This document shows, piece after piece, positions 25,401 to 36,640 of a stretch of DNA of 64,000 bases. The notes under the pieces were generated by a model that was not told the DNA's origin, ran no database searches, and worked only from the letters and a program-made list of their open reading frames with translations. The DNA comes from Cherax quadricarinatus. Taxonomy: Eukaryota > Arthropoda > Malacostraca > Decapoda > Parastacidae. Position numbers and translations under genes: made by a program. Where the stretch lies: contig NC_091378.1 in assembly GCF_038502225.1 (NCBI RefSeq), forward strand, positions 10,466,351 to 10,530,350. The letters run 5' to 3'. Within the stretch, counting starts at the first letter, position 1, and each line of letters opens with the position of its first letter.

Positions 25401-28400
25401 CCCATCAACTGTTTTTTAAGTGTCAGTATCCCATCAACTGTTTTTTAAGTGTCAGTATCCCATCAACTGTTTTTTAAGTGTCTGTATCCCATCAACTGTT
25501 TTTTAAGTGTCAGTATCCCATCAACTGTTTTTTAAGTGTCTGTATCCCATCAACTGATTTTTAAGTGTCAGTATCCCATCAACTGTTTTTTAAGTGTCTG
25601 TATCCCATCAACTGTTTTTAAGTGTCAGTATCCCATCAACTGTTTTTTAAGTGTCTGTATCCCATCAACTGTTTTTTAAGTGTCTGTATCCCATCAACTG
25701 TTTTTTAAGTGTCTGTATCCCATCAACTGTTTTTTAAGTGTCTGTATCCCATCAACTGTTTTTTAAGTGTCTGTATCGAATCAACTGTTTTTTAAGTGTC
25801 TGTATCCCATCAACTGTTTTTTAAGTGTCTGTATCCCATCAACTGTTTTTTAAGTGTCTGTATCCCATCAACTGTTTTTTAAGTGTCTGTATCCCATCAA
25901 CTGTTTTTTAAGTGTCTGTATCCCATCAACTGTTTTTTAAGTGTCAGTATCCCATCAACTGTTTTTTAAGTGTCTGTATCCCATCAACTGTTTTTTAAGT
26001 GTCAGTATCCCATCAACTGTTTTTAAGTGTCTGTATCCCATCAACTGTTTTTTAAGTGTCTGTATCCCATCAACTGTTTTTTAAGTGTCTGTATCCCATC
26101 AACAGTTTTTTAAGTGTCTGTATCCCATCAACTGTTTTTTAAGTGTCTGTATCCCATCAACTGTTTTTTAAGTGTCTGTATCCCATCAACTGTTTTTTAA
26201 GTGTCTGTATCCCATCAACTGTTTTTTAAGTGTCAGTATCCCATCAACTGTTTTTTAAGTGTCTGTATCCCATCAACTGTTTTTTAAGTGTCAGTATCCC
26301 ATCAACTGTTTTTTAAGTGTCTGTATCCCATCAACTGTTTTTTAAGTGTCTGTATCCCATCAACTGTTTTTTAAGTGTCTGTATCCCATCAACTGTTTTT
26401 TAAGTGTCAGTATCCCATCAACTGTTTTTTAAGTGTCTGTATCCCATCAACTGTTTTTTAAGTGTCAGTATCCCATCAACTGTTTTTAAGTGTCTGTATC
26501 CCATCAACTGTTTTTTAAGTGTCAGTATCCCATCAACTGTTTTTTAAGTGTCTGTATCCCATCAACTGTTTTTTAAGTGTCTGTATCCCATCAACTGTTT
26601 TTTAAGTGTCTGTATCCCATCAACTGTTTTTTAAGTGTCTGTATCCCATCAACTGTTTTTTAAGTGTCTGTATCCCATCAACTGTTTTTTAAGTGTCAGT
26701 ATCCCATCAACTGTTTTTTAAGTGTCTGTATCCCATCAACTGTTTTTTAAGTGTCTGTATCCCATCAACTGTTTTTTAAGTGTCTGTATCCCATCAACTG
26801 TTTTTTAAGTGTCTGTACCCCATCAACTGTTTTTTAAGTGTCTGTATCCCATCAACTGTTTTTTAAGTGTCAGTATCCCATCAACTGTTTTTTAAGTGTC
26901 AGTATCCCATCAACTGTTTTTTAAGTGTCAGTATCCCATCAACTGTTTTTTAAGTGTCAGTATCCCATCAACTGTTTTTTAAGTGTCAGTATCCCATCAA
27001 CTGTTTTTTAAGTGTCAGTATCCCATCAACTGTTTTTTAAGTGTCAGTATCCCATCAACTGTTTTTTAAGTGTCAGTATCCCATCAACTGTTTTTAAAGT
27101 GTCTGTATCCCATCAACTGTTTTTTAAGTGTCAGTATCCCATCAACTGTTTTTTAAGTGTCTGTATCCCATCAACTGTTTTTTAAGTGTCAGTATCCCAT
27201 CAACTGTTTTTTAAGTGTCTGTATCCCATCAACTGTTTTTAAGTGTCTGTATCCCATCAACTGTTTTTTAAGTGTCTGTATCCCATCAACTGTTTTTTAA
27301 GTGTCTGTATCCCATCAACTGTTTTTAAGTGTCTGTATCCCATCAACTGTTTTTTAAGTGTCTGTATCCCATCAACTGTTTTTAAGTGTCTGTATCCCGT
27401 CAACTGTTTTTAAGTGTCTGTATCCCATCAACTGTTTTTAAGTGTCTGTATCCAATCAACTGTTTTTTAAGTGTCTTTATCCCATCAACTGTTTTTTAAG
27501 TGTCTGTATCCCATCAACTGTTTTTTAAGTGTCTGTATCCCATCAACTGTTTTTTAAGTGTCAGTATCCCATCAACTGTTTTTTAAGTGTCTGTATCCTA
27601 TCAACTGTCTTTTTAAGTGTCTGTATCCCATCAACTGTTTTTTAAGTGTCTGTATCCCATCAACTGTTTTTTAAGTGTCTGTATCCCATCAACTGTTTTT
27701 TAAGTGTCTGTATCCCATCAACTGTTTTTTAAGTGTCAGTATCCCATCAACTGTTTTTTAAGTGTCAGTATCCCATCAACTGTTTTTTAAGTGTCAGTAT
27801 CCCATCAACTGTTTTTTATGTGTCAGTATCCCATCAACTGTTTTTTAAGTGTCAGTATCCCATCAACTGTTTTTTAAGTGTCAGTATCCCATCAACTGTT
27901 TTTTAAGTGTCAGTATCCCATCAACTGTTTTTTAAGTGTCAGTATCCCATCAACTGTTTTTTAAGTGTCTGTATCCCATCAACTGTTTTTTAAGTGTCAG
28001 TATCCCATCAACTGTTTTTTAAGTGTCTGTATCCCATCAACTGTTTTTAAGTGTCTGTATCCCATCAACTGTTTTTTAAGTGTCTGTATCCCATCAACTG
28101 TTTTTTAAGTGTCTGTATCCCATCAACTGTTTTTAAGTGTCTGTATCCCATCAACTGTTTTTTAAGTGTCTGTATCCCATCAACTGTTTTTAAGTGTCTG
28201 TATCCCATCAACTGTTTTTAAGTGTCTGTATCCCATCAACTGTTTTTAAGTGTCTGTATCCCATCAACTGTTTTTAAGTGTCTGTATCCCATCAACTGAT
28301 TTTAAGTGTCTGTATCTCATCAACTGTTTTTTAAGTGTCTGTATCCCATCAACTGTTTTTTAAGTGTCTGTATCCCATCAACTGTTTTTTAAGTGTCTGT

Positions 28401-28966
28401 ATCCCATCAACTGTTTTTTAAGTGTCAGTATCCCATCAACTGTTTTTTAAGTGTCTGTATCCCATCAACTGTTTTTAAGTGTCTGTATCCCATCAACTGT
28501 TTTTTAAGTGTCTGTATCCCATCAACTGTTTTTTAAGTGTCTGTATCCCATCAACTGTCTTTTAAGTGTCTGTATCCCATCAACTGTCTTTTAAGTGTCT
28601 GTATCCCATCAACTGTCTTTTAAGAGTCTGTATTGCATCAACTGTCTTTTAAGTGTCTGTATCCCATCAACTGTCTTTTAAGTGTCTGTATCCCATCAAC
28701 TGTTTTTTAAGTGTCTGTATCCCATCAACTGTCTTTTAAGTGTCAGTATCCCATCAACTGTTCTTTAAGTGTCTGTATCCCATCAACTGTTTTTTAAGTG
28801 TCTGTATCCCATCAACTGTTTTTTAAGTGTCTGTATCCCATCAACTGTTTTTTAAGTGTCTGTATCCCATCAACTGTCTTTTAAGTGTCTGTATCCCATC
28901 AACTGTTCTTTAAGTGTCTGTATCCCATCAACTGTTTTTTAAGTGTCAGTATCCCATCAACTGTTC

Positions 28967-29402
28967 TTTGACGAAGAATGAGGGGAGACCTGATCGAAGT
29001 GTATAAGTGGAAGATAGGTATTAATAAAGGGGATATTAATAAGGTCTTGAGGATGTCTCTCCAAGAGAGAACGCGCAGTAATGGATTTAAATTAGATAAG
29101 TTTAGATTTAGAAAGGACATAGGAAAGTATTGGTTTGGAAATAGGGTAGTTGATGAGTGGAACAGTCTACCTAGTTGGGTTATTGAGGCTGGGTCTTTGG
29201 GTAGTTTCAAATCTAGGTTGGATAAGTACATGAGTGGGAGGGGTTGGATTTGAGTGCGACTTTCACATCAGAGCTTATTTCTTGGGTGGCATTGAAAATT
29301 GGGTTGGGCAAATGTTTTGTTAGTGGGATGAATTGTAAAGGACCTGCCTAGTATGGGCCAGCAGGCCTCCTGCAGTGTTCCTCCTTTCTTATGTTCTTAT
29401 GT
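28967..29402 (+). mobile_element. 5'-truncated CR1-like LINE tail inside the satellite
   Basis: The 29-bp array stops in the T-run at about 28,966 and resumes at AAGTGTCTG near 29,403. The intervening 436 bp carries the last 91 codons of a CR1-like ORF2 and a 3' UTR ending in the short tandem repeat TTCTTATGTTCTTATGTT. CR1-clade LINEs end in short tandem repeats rather than poly(A). The abrupt ends and 5' truncation fit target-primed reverse transcription. No long target-site duplication is visible. Confidence 0.85.
28978..29253 (+). pseudogene. C-terminal fragment of CR1-like ORF2
   Basis: Residues 1-14 read MRGDLIEVYKWKIG, which aligns with IRGDMIEVYKW at the end of the minus-strand CR1 ORF2 near 2,199. 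The frame continues RTRSNGFKLDKFRFRKDIGK and VVDEWNSLPSWVIEA to a stop at 29,251-29,253. It is the segment after the reverse transcriptase thumb, with no catalytic motifs. The initial ATG is internal to the parent ORF and is not a real start. The frame is intact, so the insertion may be fairly young, but it is functionless. Confidence 0.85.
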
Positions 29403-30235
29403 TAAGTGTCTGTATCCCATCAACTGTTTTTTAAGTGTCTGTATCCCATCAACTGTTTTTTAAGTGTCTGTATCCCATCAACTGTTTTTTAAGTGTCTGT
29501 ATCCCATCAACTGTTTTTTAAGTGTCTGTATCCCATCAACTGTTTTTTAAGTGTCTGTATCCCATCAACTGTTTTTAAGTGTCTGTATCCCATCAACTGT
29601 TTTTTAAGTGTCTGTATCCCATCAACTGTTTTTTAAGTGTCTGTATCCCATCAACTGTTTTTAAGTGTCTGTATCCCATCAACTGTTTTTTAAGTGTCAG
29701 TATCCCATCAACTGTTTTTTAAGTGTCTGTATCCCATCAACTGTTTTTTAAGTGTCTGTATCCCATCAACTGTTTTTAAGTGTCTGTATCCCATCAACTG
29801 TTTTTTAAGTGTCTGTATCCCATCAACTGTTTTTAAGTGTCTGTATCCCATCAACTGTTTTTAAGTGTCTGTATCCCATCAACTGTTTTTAAGTGTCTGT
29901 ATCCCATCAACTGTTTTTAAGTGTCTGTATCCCATCAACTGTTTTTAAGTGTCTGTATCCCATCAACTGTTTTTTAAGTGTCTGTATCCCATCAACTGTT
30001 TTTTAAGTGTCTGTATCCCATCAACTGTTTTTAAGTGTCTGTATCCCATCAACTGTTTTTTAAGTGTCTGTATCCCATCAACTGTTTTTAAGTGTCTGTA
30101 TCCCATCAACTGTTTTTAAGTGTCTGTATCCCATCAACTGTTTTTAAGTGTCTGTGTACCATTAAATGTGTTTTTTAAATGCCGGTGCCCCTAAACTGTT
30201 TTTAAGTGTCTGTACCTCTCCCTCAAGTGTTGTTT

Positions 30236-33200
30236 AAGTGGATGCACCCTCTCAGCTCTCCTATTTTAAGTGGATGCACCCTCTCAGCTGTCTTATTTTA
30301 AGTGGCTGTACCCTCTCAGCTATCTTAAGTGGCTGGACCCTCTCAGCTGTCCTATTTAAGTGGATGCACCCTCTCAGCTGTCTTATTTTAAGTGGATGTA
30401 CCCTCTCAGCTGTCTTAAGTGGCTGTACCCTCTCAGCTGTCTTATTTTAAGTGGTTGTACCCTCTCAGCTGTCTTAAGTGGCTGTACCCTCTCAGCTGTC
30501 CTATTTTAAGTGGCTGTACCCTCTCAGCTGTCTTAAGTGGCTGTACCCTCTCAGCTGTCTTATTTTAAGTGGGTGTGCCCTCTCAGCTGTCTTATTTGAA
30601 GTGGCTGTACCCTCTCAGCTGTCTTATTTTAAGTGGCTGTGCCCTCTCAGCTGTCTTATTTTAAGTGGCTGTGCCCTCTCAGCTGTCTTATTTGAAGTGG
30701 CTGTACCCTCTCAGCTGTCTTATTTTAAGTGGCTGGACCCTCTCAGCTGTCTTATTTTAAGTGGCTGTACCCTCTCAGCTGTCTTATTTTAAGTGGCTGT
30801 ACCCTCTCAGCTGTCTTAAGTGGCTTTATCCTCTCAGCTGTCTTAAGTGGCTGTACTCTCTCAGCTGTCCTATTTTAAGTGGCTGTACCCTCTCAGCTGT
30901 CTTAAGTGGCTTTATCCTCTCAGCTGTTTTAAGTGGCTGTACTCTCTCAGCTGTCCTATTTTAAGTGGCTGTACCCTCTCAGCTGTCTTAAGTGGTTGTA
31001 GCCTCTCAGCTGTCTTATTTTAAGTGGCTGTGCCCTCTCAGCTCTCTTATTTGAAGTGGCTGTACCCTCTCAGCTGTCTTATTTTAAGTGGCTGTGCCCT
31101 CTCAGCTGTCTTATTTTAAGTGGCTGTACCCTCTCAGCTGTCTTAAGTGGCTGTGCCCTCTCAGCTGTCTTATTTTAAGTGGCTGTGCCCTCTCAGCTGT
31201 CTTATTTGAAGTGGCTGTACCCTCTCAGCTGTCTTAAGTGACTTTATCCTCTCAGCTGTCTTAAGTGGCTGTACTCTCTCAGCTGTCCTATTTTAAGTGG
31301 CTGTACCCTCTCAGCTGTCTTAAGTGGCTTTATCCTCTCAGCTGTCTTAAGTGGCTGTACTCTCTCAGCTGTCCTATTTTAAGTGGCTGTACCCTCTCAG
31401 CTGTCTTATTTTAAGTGGCTGTGCCATCTCAGCTGTCTTAAGTGGCTGTACCCTCTCAGCTGTCCTATTTTAAGTGGCTGTACCCTCTCAGCTGTCTTAT
31501 TTTAAGTGGCTGTGCCATCTCAGCTGTCTTAAGTGGCTGTACCCTCTCAGCTGTCCTATTTTAAGTGGCTGTACCCTCTCAGCTATCTTATTTTAAGTGG
31601 CTGTGCCATCTCAGCTGTCTTGTTTTAAATGGATGTAGTCTCAGATTTCTTATTTTAAGTGGGTGTACCCTCTCAGCTGTCTTAAGTGGATGTACCCTCT
31701 CAGCTGTCTTATTTTAAGTAGATGTAGCCTCTCAGCTGTCTTATTTTAAGTGGATGTAGTCTCTCAGTTGTCTTATTTTAAGTGGATGTACCCTCTCAGC
31801 TGTCTTATTTTAAGTGGATGTACCCTCTCAGCTGTTTTATTTTATGTGGATGTACCCTCTCAGCTGTCTTATTTTAAGTGGATGTACCCTCTCAGCTGTC
31901 TTATTTTAAGTGGATGTAGCCTCTCAGCTGTCTTATTTTATGTGGATGTACCCTCTCAGCTGTCTTATTTTAAGTGGATGTAGCCTCTCAGCTGTCTTAT
32001 TTTAAGTGGATGTAGCCTCTCAGCTGTCTTATTTTAAGTGGATGTACCCTCTCAGCGGTCTTATTTTAAGTGGCTGTACCCTCTCAGCTGTCTTATTTTA
32101 AGTGGCTGTACCCTCTCAGCTGTCTTATTTTAGTGGCTGTACCCTCTCAGCTGTCTTATTTTAAGTGGATGTAGCCTCTCAGCTGTCTTATTTTAAGTGG
32201 ATGTAGCCTCTCAGCTGTCTTATTTTATGTGGATGTACCCTCTCAGCTGTCTTATTTTAAGTGGATGTAGCCTCTCAGCTGTCTTATTTTATGTGGATGT
32301 ACCCTCTCAGCTGTCTTATTTTATGTGGATGTACCCTCTCAGCTGTCTTATTTTAAGTGGATGTAGCCTCTCAGCTGTCTTATTTTAAGTGGATGTAGCC
32401 TCTCAGCTGTCTTATTTTATGTGGATGTACCCTCTCAGCTGTCTTATTTTAAGTGGATGTAGCCTCTCATCTGTCTTATTTTATGTGGATGTACCCTCTC
32501 AGCTGTCTTATTTTATGTGGATGTACCCTCTCAGCTGTCTTATTTTATGTGGATGTACCCTCTCAGCTGTCTTATTTTAAGTGGCTGTGCCCTCTCAGCT
32601 GTCTTATTTTAAGTGGCTGTGCCCTCTCAGCTGTCTTATTTGAAGTGGCTGTACCCTCTCAGCTGTGTTATTTTAAGTGGCTGGACCCTCTCAGCTGTCT
32701 TATTTTAAGTGGCTGTGCCCTCTCAGCTGTCTTATTTGAAGTGGCTGTACCCTCTCAGCTGTCTTAAGTGGCTTTATCCTCTCAGCTGTCTTAAGTGGCT
32801 GTACTCTCTCAGCTGTCCTATTTTAAGTGGCTGTACCCTCTCAGCTGTCTTAAGTGGCTTTATCCTCTCAGCTGTCTTAAGTGGCTGTACTCTCTCAGCT
32901 GTCCTATTTTAAGTGGCTGTACCCTCTCAGCTGTCTTATTTTAAGTGGCTGTGCCATCTCAGCTGTCTTAAGTGGCTGTACCTTCTCAGCTGTCCTATTT
33001 TAAGTGGTTGTACCCTCTCAGCTGTCTTATTTTAAGTGGCTGTGCCATCTCAGCTGTCTTAAGTGGCTGTACCCTCTCAGCTGTCCTATTTTAAGTGGAT
33101 GTACCCTCTCAGTTGTCTTATTTTAAGTGGCTGTACCCTCTCAGCTGTCTTATTTTAAGTGGATGTACCCTCTCAGCTGTCTTATTTTATGTGGATGTAC

Positions 33201-34724
33201 CCTCTCAGCTGTCTTATTTTAAGTGGATGTAGCCTCTCAGCTGTCTTATTTTAAGTGGATGTACCCTCTCAGCTGTCTTATTTTAAGTGGATGTACCCTC
33301 TCAGCTGTCTTATTTTATGTGGATGTACCCTCTCAGCTGTCTTATTTTAAGTGGATGTAGCCTCTCAGCGGTCTTATTTTAAGTGGATGTAGCCTCTCAG
33401 CTGTCTTATTTTATGTGGATGTACCCTCTCAGCTGTCTTATTTTAAGTGGATGTAGCCTCTCAGCTGTCTTATTTTAAGTGGATGTAGCCTCTCAGCTGT
33501 CTTATTTTAAGTGGATGTAGCCTCTCAGCTGTCTTATTTTAAGTGGATGTACCCTCTCAGCTGTCTTATTTTAAGTGGATGTAGCCTCTCAGCTGTCTTA
33601 TTTTAAGTGGATGTAGCCTCTCAGCTGTCTTATTTTAAGTGGATGTAGCCTCTCAGCTGTCTTATTTTTAGTGGATGTAGCCTCTCAGCTGTCTTATTTT
33701 AAGTGGATGTAGCCTCTCAGCTGTCTTATTTTAAGTGGATGTACCCTCTCAGCTGTCTTATTTTAAGTGGATGTAGCCTCTCAGCTGTCTTATTTTAAGT
33801 GGATGTATCCTCTCAGCTGTCTTATTTTAAGTGGATGTAGCCTCTCAGCTGTCTTATTTTAAGTGGATGTAGCCTCTCAGCTGTCTTATTTTAAGTGGAT
33901 GTAGCCTCTCAGCTGTCTTATTTTAAGTGGATGTAGCCTCTCAGCTGTCTTATTTTAAGTGGATGTACCCTCTCAGCTGTCTTATTTTTAGTGGATGTAG
34001 CCTCTCAGCTGTCTTATTTTAAGTGGATGTAGCCTCTCAGCTGTCTTATTTTAAGTGGATGTAGCCTCTCAGCTGTCTTATTTTAAGTGGATGTAGCCTC
34101 TCAGCTGTCTTATTTTAAGTGGATGTAGCCTCTCAGCTGTCTTATTTTAAATGGATGTACCCTCTTACCTCTCTTATTTTAAGTGGATGTAGCCTCTCAG
34201 CTGTCTTATTTTAAGTGGATGTAGCCTCTCAGCTGTCTTATTTTAAGTGGATGTAGCCTCTCAGCTGTCTTATTTTAAGTGGATGTACCCTCTCAGCTGT
34301 CTTATTTTAAGTGGATGTAGCCTCTCAGCTGTCTTATTTTAAGTGGATGTACCCTATCAGCTGTTTTATTTTAAGTGGATGTACCCTCTCAGCTGTCTTA
34401 TTTTAAGTGGATGTAGCCTCTCAGCTGTCTTATTTTATGTGGATGTGCCCTCTCAGCTGTCTTATTTTAAGTGGATGTAGCCTCTCAGCTGTCTTATTTT
34501 AAGTGGATGTACCCTCTCAGCTGTCTTATTTTAAGTGGATGTACCCTCTCAGCTGTCTTATTTTAAGTGGATGTGCCCTCTCAGCTGTCTTATTTTAAGT
34601 GGATGTGCCCTCTCAGCTGTCTTATTTTAAGTGGATGTGCCCTCTCAGCTGTCTTATTTTAAGTGGATGTGCCCTCTCAGCTGTCTTATTTTAAGTGGAT
34701 GTGCCCTTTCAGCTGTCTTATTTT
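30236..34724. repeat. 27/32-bp minisatellite array related to 29-bp satellite
   Basis: The full unit is 32 bp: AAGTGGATGTAGCC, then TCTCAGCTGTCTTATTTT. A 27-bp form lacks the final five bases. Unit variants are GGCTGTACC, GGCTGTGCC, GGATGTACC and GGATGTAGCC. The first 1.4 kb and 32,580-33,080 mix 27- and 32-bp forms in a similar order (a shared sub-block), while 31,640-32,580 and 33,080-34,720 are nearly homogeneous 32-bp units. Frames such as MDVPSQLSYFKW repeat every 96 bp and are not genes. Confidence 0.95.
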
Positions 34725-35140
34725 TTCCTACCCTCTGATAGAAATAAAAATAGATAACGCTAATTTCTTTCTGAAAACTTTAATTTTTACGGCACAAAAG
34801 AACATAAAAGTGAAGCAGACTAATGCCACAGTTATGATTAAGAACTTAATTTTTATTGAATTATAAGGAGAAAAAATTATATTTGTCGTGGAAAGCGACT
34901 GTTATTTTGTTTTTAATGTTCATTGTTAATGATGAAATTATGTTCTTTTTTCTTAGAAAAGTCTCATGCAGATCCTCACTTTTATTAAGACAGTTTCCAG
35001 CTTTTGTTTTATGTGTTGAAAAAGTTGTCTCATGTAAATAGGTTGTGGTAAATGGCACAAGATTCTACAAAAGTTGTTTCTGCTGAGAGAACGATTGAGT
35101 TCTAATAATGGTACAATTAACGACAAATTGTTGGGTATAA
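34725..35140. other. AT-rich spacer, nothing recognised
   Basis: Unique-looking AT-rich sequence between the 27/32-bp array and the inverted repeat. Short frames occur on both strands, but none has a recognisable motif or any plausible splice context. Confidence 0.5.
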
Positions 35141-35261
35141 GGACACAGATGCAACTAATGTGGCATCTTATTGTGGCAATTTGTCAAGCTGTTATGGTTT
35201 GACAAAACTCCTGGAGAGCGAAACGTTGCCACATTAAAATGTCACAGTTGCATCTGTGTCC
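35141..35261 (+). repeat. Inverted-repeat element with GAGAGCGAAACG centre
   Basis: The left arm 35,141-35,180 (GGACACAGATGCAACT, then AATGTGGC and TTGTGGCAA) pairs with the right arm 35,226-35,261 (TTGCCACATT to GCATCTGTGTCC). The arms are about 36-40 bp with a few mismatches and enclose about 45 bp. The loop contains CTCCTGGAG, itself a hairpin, followed by AGCGAAACG. Related copies lie near 209 and 40,981. The arrangement suggests a structured RNA or foldback repeat. Its identity is open. Confidence 0.65.
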
Positions 35262-35635
35262 TTTTACATAAAGATCTGAGCTGTGCACACCAGAAGTTTT
35301 CTACTTCTTGTAATTGATTCTAATTATTGTTTGTTCCGTGCCGCCGGGGAACTATAGGTACCCATCGCGACCCACTACTAGAGTTGAAGGTTGGTGGCCA
35401 GCAATCACCCAGAGAGCTACAATAATACTATCATATTGTGAACTCAGATTACAATGTAAAAACAAATGTTGTTTGTTACAACTTAAATTTAGTCCATAGA
35501 AGATGTGGTCTTGAGGAGGTAAGAATAAATCTACTGTTAAAGCTCCTGGGTAGAAGGAAGGAGTTCAATTGGGTTACAATTGGTGCCTGTGATGGAATGC
35601 TGTACAGTATTACTTCCGAATCCTTCGTATTAGAG

Positions 35636-35710
35636 ACCTGGGTTAGCCTAGACGGTAGAGCATCAGACTGTCTGTTTATGGACCACGTTTCGAGCCCCTC
35701 ATCCACCCTT
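35636..35710 (+). repeat. tRNA-like sequence, possible SINE head
   Basis: TTAGCCTAGACGGTAGAGCA resembles the A-box half of a lysine-type tRNA, and about 30 bases later GTTTCGAGCCCC resembles the B box (GGTTCGANNCC). The spacing is right for a tRNA gene, but the acceptor and anticodon stems do not pair well. This looks like a tRNA-derived SINE or tRNA pseudogene, not a functional tRNA. The SINE body and 3' end were not defined. Confidence 0.45.
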
Positions 35711-36078
35711 ATGTTTATTCTATCATTTGATGCTGAAACGAAATCTGCTTAAGACTGTTAATGTTTTCTAAGACTCGTAAGCAAGTGAAATAACAGAACA
35801 GAACTATTAACATATATAACTCTCACCCCCCCCCCTCCCATCTTTGTCTGTCTTGTCTCCAGAATGGTATATAAAAATTTTCCATGACTGGATACTTAGG
35901 CTCACTCAGAGGATCATTCAGCCTCCGACACAGGCGAGTTCATCTCAGCGTGAGCAAGAGACTTCTCTTCCGCTTGGCCAACCTTCAATAGCTGGCGACA
36001 AGCAATGGGGGAACCACAAAGGAACCACAAGGAACACGGGAATGAGATTAACAGTTAGTCGCAGCTGCAGGAGCATGA

Positions 36079-36231
36079 GAAGGAAGAAGAGAAGAAGAAG
36101 AAGAAGAAGAAGAAGAAGAAGAAGAAGAAGAAGAAGAAGAAGAAGAAGAAGAAGAAGAAGAAGAAGAAGAAGAAGAAGAAGAAGAAGAAGAAGAAGAAGA
36201 AGAAGAAGAAAGAAGAAGAAAAAGAAGAAGC
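36079..36231. repeat. (GAA)n/(TTC)n microsatellite
   Basis: About 150 bp of almost perfect GAA/AAG triplets, followed by 200 bp of imperfect purine-rich sequence to about 36,430. The six frames read as poly-Arg/Lys/Glu or poly-Leu/Ser/Phe, so long open frames on both strands are artefacts. Long GAA tracts can form triplex (H-) DNA. Confidence 0.95.
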
Positions 36232-36523
36232 AGAGAAAGATAACAATAAGAAGAAAAAGAAGAAATGGACAAGAACAAGTAAAAGAAGAAATGAACACTA
36301 ATAAGAAAAAGAACAATAAGAAGAAAAAGATTAAAAGGAAGAAAATTAAGAAAATGAAGAAGATAGAGAAGAGGAAGAAGAAGAGTGAAGAAAAAGGAAG
36401 GGGGAAAAAGAAGAGAAAGAAGAACAAGAAACCATGTATTAATCGAAGTGACCCGTGTAATAATTTCCTCTCTCCTCTCTTCATGTCCTTCTGAAGGAGA
36501 CCAAGACGAGAGATGAAACTGAC

Positions 36524-36578
36524 TGACGGAATATGAATAAAAGAATGAAAACATCTCATATTCCGTCGGCAGTTAGTC
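36524..36578. repeat. Short inverted repeat
   Basis: TGACGGAATATGA (36,524-36,536) is matched by TCATATTCCGTCG (36,556-36,568) with one mismatch. Imperfect pairing extends outward to AGTTAGTC. The loop is about 19 bp. It could be a hairpin or a relic of a small transposon. No further evidence was found. Confidence 0.55.
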
Positions 36579-36640
36579 AAAGATTATTAACATGCCATCA
36601 CCGACGAGTCCGGTTAACATGTTAAATTAGATCAGGTTAC

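Larger units (their letters stand above)
7470..30235. repeat. Giant 29-bp minisatellite/satellite array
   Basis: Head-to-tail units of about 29 bp: AAGTGTCTGTATCCC, then ATCAACTG, then a T-run of usually 6, sometimes 5 or 7. The commonest substitution turns GTCTG into GTCAG. Length changes are almost confined to the T-run. About 22.3 kb, or roughly 770 units, remain after excluding a LINE insertion at 28,967-29,402. Rare unit variants recur at fixed large offsets, showing multi-kilobase duplications inside the array. Edge units (7,470-7,540 and 30,150-30,235) are diverged. The short Cys/Ser/Phe open frames inside it are repeat artefacts. Confidence 0.97.

Noticed and set aside
11182..32912. 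Small Cys/Ser-rich proteins in the 29-bp and 27/32-bp arrays
   Set aside because: They are identical in every copy of the repeat and occur only where unit-length variation happens to keep a frame open.
7470..34724. CRISPR array (29-32-bp direct repeats)
   Set aside because: Units are contiguous with no unique spacers, the context is eukaryotic, and no cas-like genes are present. It is a tandem satellite.
35636..35710. Functional tRNA gene
   Set aside because: A- and B-box-like words are present, but the acceptor and anticodon stems are not intact.
35844..36580. Arg/Lys-rich or Leu-rich proteins of about 200 residues
   Set aside because: They are translations of the GAA/TTC microsatellite and flanking purine-rich DNA on both strands.
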